From a virus: a DNA stretch of 53,369 nucleotides. A model generated the notes under the pieces. That model made no database searches. It was not told the DNA's origin and saw only the letters and a list, made by a program, of their open reading frames with translations. The DNA is taken from the IMG/VR virus record IMGVR_UViG_3300001848_000569, positions 1 through 53,369 of that record. One strand, 5' to 3'. Below are positions 52,218 to 53,369 of this stretch, in pieces (position 1 is the stretch's first letter; every line of letters starts with the position of its first letter). The translations under genes were made by a program, and so were the position numbers.

Positions 52218-53369
52218 TAAATAATTCATTGATATATGATATTGAAACTTTAAAAGAACTATTCTTGGTTTGCTTTAGGGATGTTAAAACACAAAAGAAA
52301 AAAACCTTTTTTGTACACAAGGATTATAGTAATTTAAAAGATCTTATTGATTTTTTAGCATCCTGTAAGCAATCTGATTATTATTTTATTGGATTCAATA
52401 ATTTACATTTTGATTCCCAGATAATAGAATTTATATGGATGAATTATATTAGTTGGTGTAAAAATTCTATTACAAATGAAAATATAATATTGCAAATATA
52501 TAATGAAGCACAACGAATTGTAAATTTACCAGATGAATCTAAATATTTAAGTTTACTTCCTGAATGGAAATTAAGTTTCAAGCAAATTGATTTATATTTA
52601 ATTCATCATTATAATAATAAAAATAAAAGAACTTCGTTAAAATACTTAGAATTTACTATGAAGATGGATAGTATTGAAGAAATGCCTATTCATCATGATT
52701 CTTCTATAACACTAGATGATATTCATACTATAGAATTATACTGTTTAAATGATATAGAAGCTACCTATCAATTCTATTTAAAATCAATAGAAGCTATTAA
52801 ACTACGAGAGGATTTTAAAGATAAATATGACCTAAATTGTTTAAATTGGAATGATGTTAAACTTGGTAATCAATTATTATTAGATATATATTGTAAAAAA
52901 GAGTTTCAAGATAAGAACTATATTAAAACTTTAAGATCTCCTAGGACATCAATTAAGTTCTCTAATTTGATATTACCAATTATTGATTTTAAAAATGATG
53001 AATTTAAGACACTACTGGCAAAATTTAAATCAACATCTATATCTAATACTAAAGGTGAATTTACATTTTCTTTAAAATATAAAGGAATTACTTATGAATA
53101 TGGACAAGGAGGTATTCATGGATGTAATAATCCTGGAGTTTATAATTCTGATGATGAGTATATAATTTATGATCTAGATATTGGCTCTTTATATCCAAGT
53201 ATAGCTGTTAATTTTAATCTATTTCCTGAACATCTTAGAAACATAGGTGAAATATATTCAACAGAAATTGTACAAAGAAGGTTAGACGAAAAATCTAAAG
53301 GTAAAGTTGGTGATAAAAATTTAATAGCAGCCTTAAAGCTTGCTGCAAATGGTGGATTTTTCGGTCGAG
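52214..53369 (+). CDS. Family B DNA polymerase (3' end outside window)
   Basis: Starts at ATG 52214 and is open to the window end; 385 codons are present. The 3'-5' proofreading domain shows IYDIET (ExoI, with Asp9 and Glu11), FIGFNNLHFDSQII (ExoII) and YCLNDIEATYQF (ExoIII). The polymerase domain begins with DLDIGSLYPSIAVNF, the metal-binding motif A, and ALKLAANGGFFGR near the end is motif B. The GGIHG sequence before motif A is also usual in crAss-like polymerases. It is the replicase of the phage. Confidence 0.92.
   Translation, partial: MINNSLIYDIETLKELFLVCFRDVKTQKKKTFFVHKDYSNLKDLIDFLASCKQSDYYFIGFNNLHFDSQIIEFIWMNYISWCKNSITNENIILQIYNEAQRIVNLPDESKYLSLLPEWKLSFKQIDLYLIHHYNNKNKRTSLKYLEFTMKMDSIEEMPIHHDSSITLDDIHTIELYCLNDIEATYQFYLKSIEAIKLREDFKDKYDLNCLNWNDVKLGNQLLLDIYCKKEFQDKNYIKTLRSPRTSIKFSNLILPIIDFKNDEFKTLLAKFKSTSISNTKGEFTFSLKYKGITYEYGQGGIHGCNNPGVYNSDDEYIIYDLDIGSLYPSIAVNFNLFPEHLRNIGEIYSTEIVQRRLDEKSKGKVGDKNLIAALKLAANGGFFGR

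Noticed and set aside
1-53369. CRISPR array, insertion sequence or integrase
   Set aside because: No regularly spaced direct repeats, no transposase or recombinase motif and no terminal inverted repeat with target duplication around a transposase-sized gene were seen. The only mobile genes are GIY-YIG and intron HNH endonucleases.

Overview
The window is part of the genome of a tailed double-stranded DNA phage of the crAss-like order (Crassvirales), very probably infecting a Bacteroidetes host. The large terminase, portal and major capsid proteins, and the small conserved genes around them, have the crAss-like order and sizes. The DNA is very AT-rich, genes are tightly packed, and start codons are preceded by A-rich leaders instead of Shine-Dalgarno sequences, as is usual in Bacteroidetes phages. 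Both window ends cut through genes (a GIY-YIG endonuclease on the left, a family B DNA polymerase on the right), so this is an internal piece of a larger genome. Product calls rest on reading motifs by eye; no database search was possible.

Layout. (1) 1-22109, all on the minus strand, is the late module: from right to left, small DNA-associated proteins, a Vsr-like nuclease, an IHF-like protein, one tRNA-Thr, a Hint-domain protein, terminase, portal, scaffold-like protein, major capsid, head-tail proteins, fibre proteins, and a lysis group (holin-like proteins, membrane-anchored proteins, an endolysin with an H...SAGC motif). A 12-bp motif recurs before three of its transcription units. (2) 22110-24806 is the divergent control region. 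It carries two genes with distinctly more GC-rich codons, many hairpins, repeated palindromes, and 15-bp direct repeats at its edges. (3) 24807-40061, plus strand, is an accessory region: structured non-coding RNA, six further tRNAs (one, tRNA-Leu(UAA), split by a group I intron with an HNH gene), a tmRNA, and many small proteins, often coupled by ATGA overlaps. Recognisable ones include a cyclic-phosphate-processing receiver-like protein, a macro-like protein, a membrane-anchored glucosaminidase-like protein, DUF3307 and an SPFH lipoprotein. Three small genes here have an in-frame TGA and stay open if it is read as tryptophan. (4) 40045-53369, plus strand, is the replication module: DnaB-like helicase, Sak4-like ATPase, single-strand-binding candidate, primase, RusA-like resolvase, FEN-like exonuclease and DNA polymerase B.

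The most interesting element lies inside the replication module at 45226-49137. Four consecutive genes look like a complete ubiquitin-like conjugation system: a beta-grasp modifier with an LPDGD turn and a C-terminal LLGGR, an E2-like protein, a JAMM-motif protease and a ThiF/E1-like adenylyltransferase, followed by an unknown 368-residue protein. A terminator directly after the modifier gene would let it be made in excess over the enzymes. Similar gene sets are known in bacteria (PRTRC, Bil and CBASS Cap2/Cap3-type systems). Here the set is phage-encoded and sits between primase and DNA polymerase, which suggests tagging of replication or host proteins.
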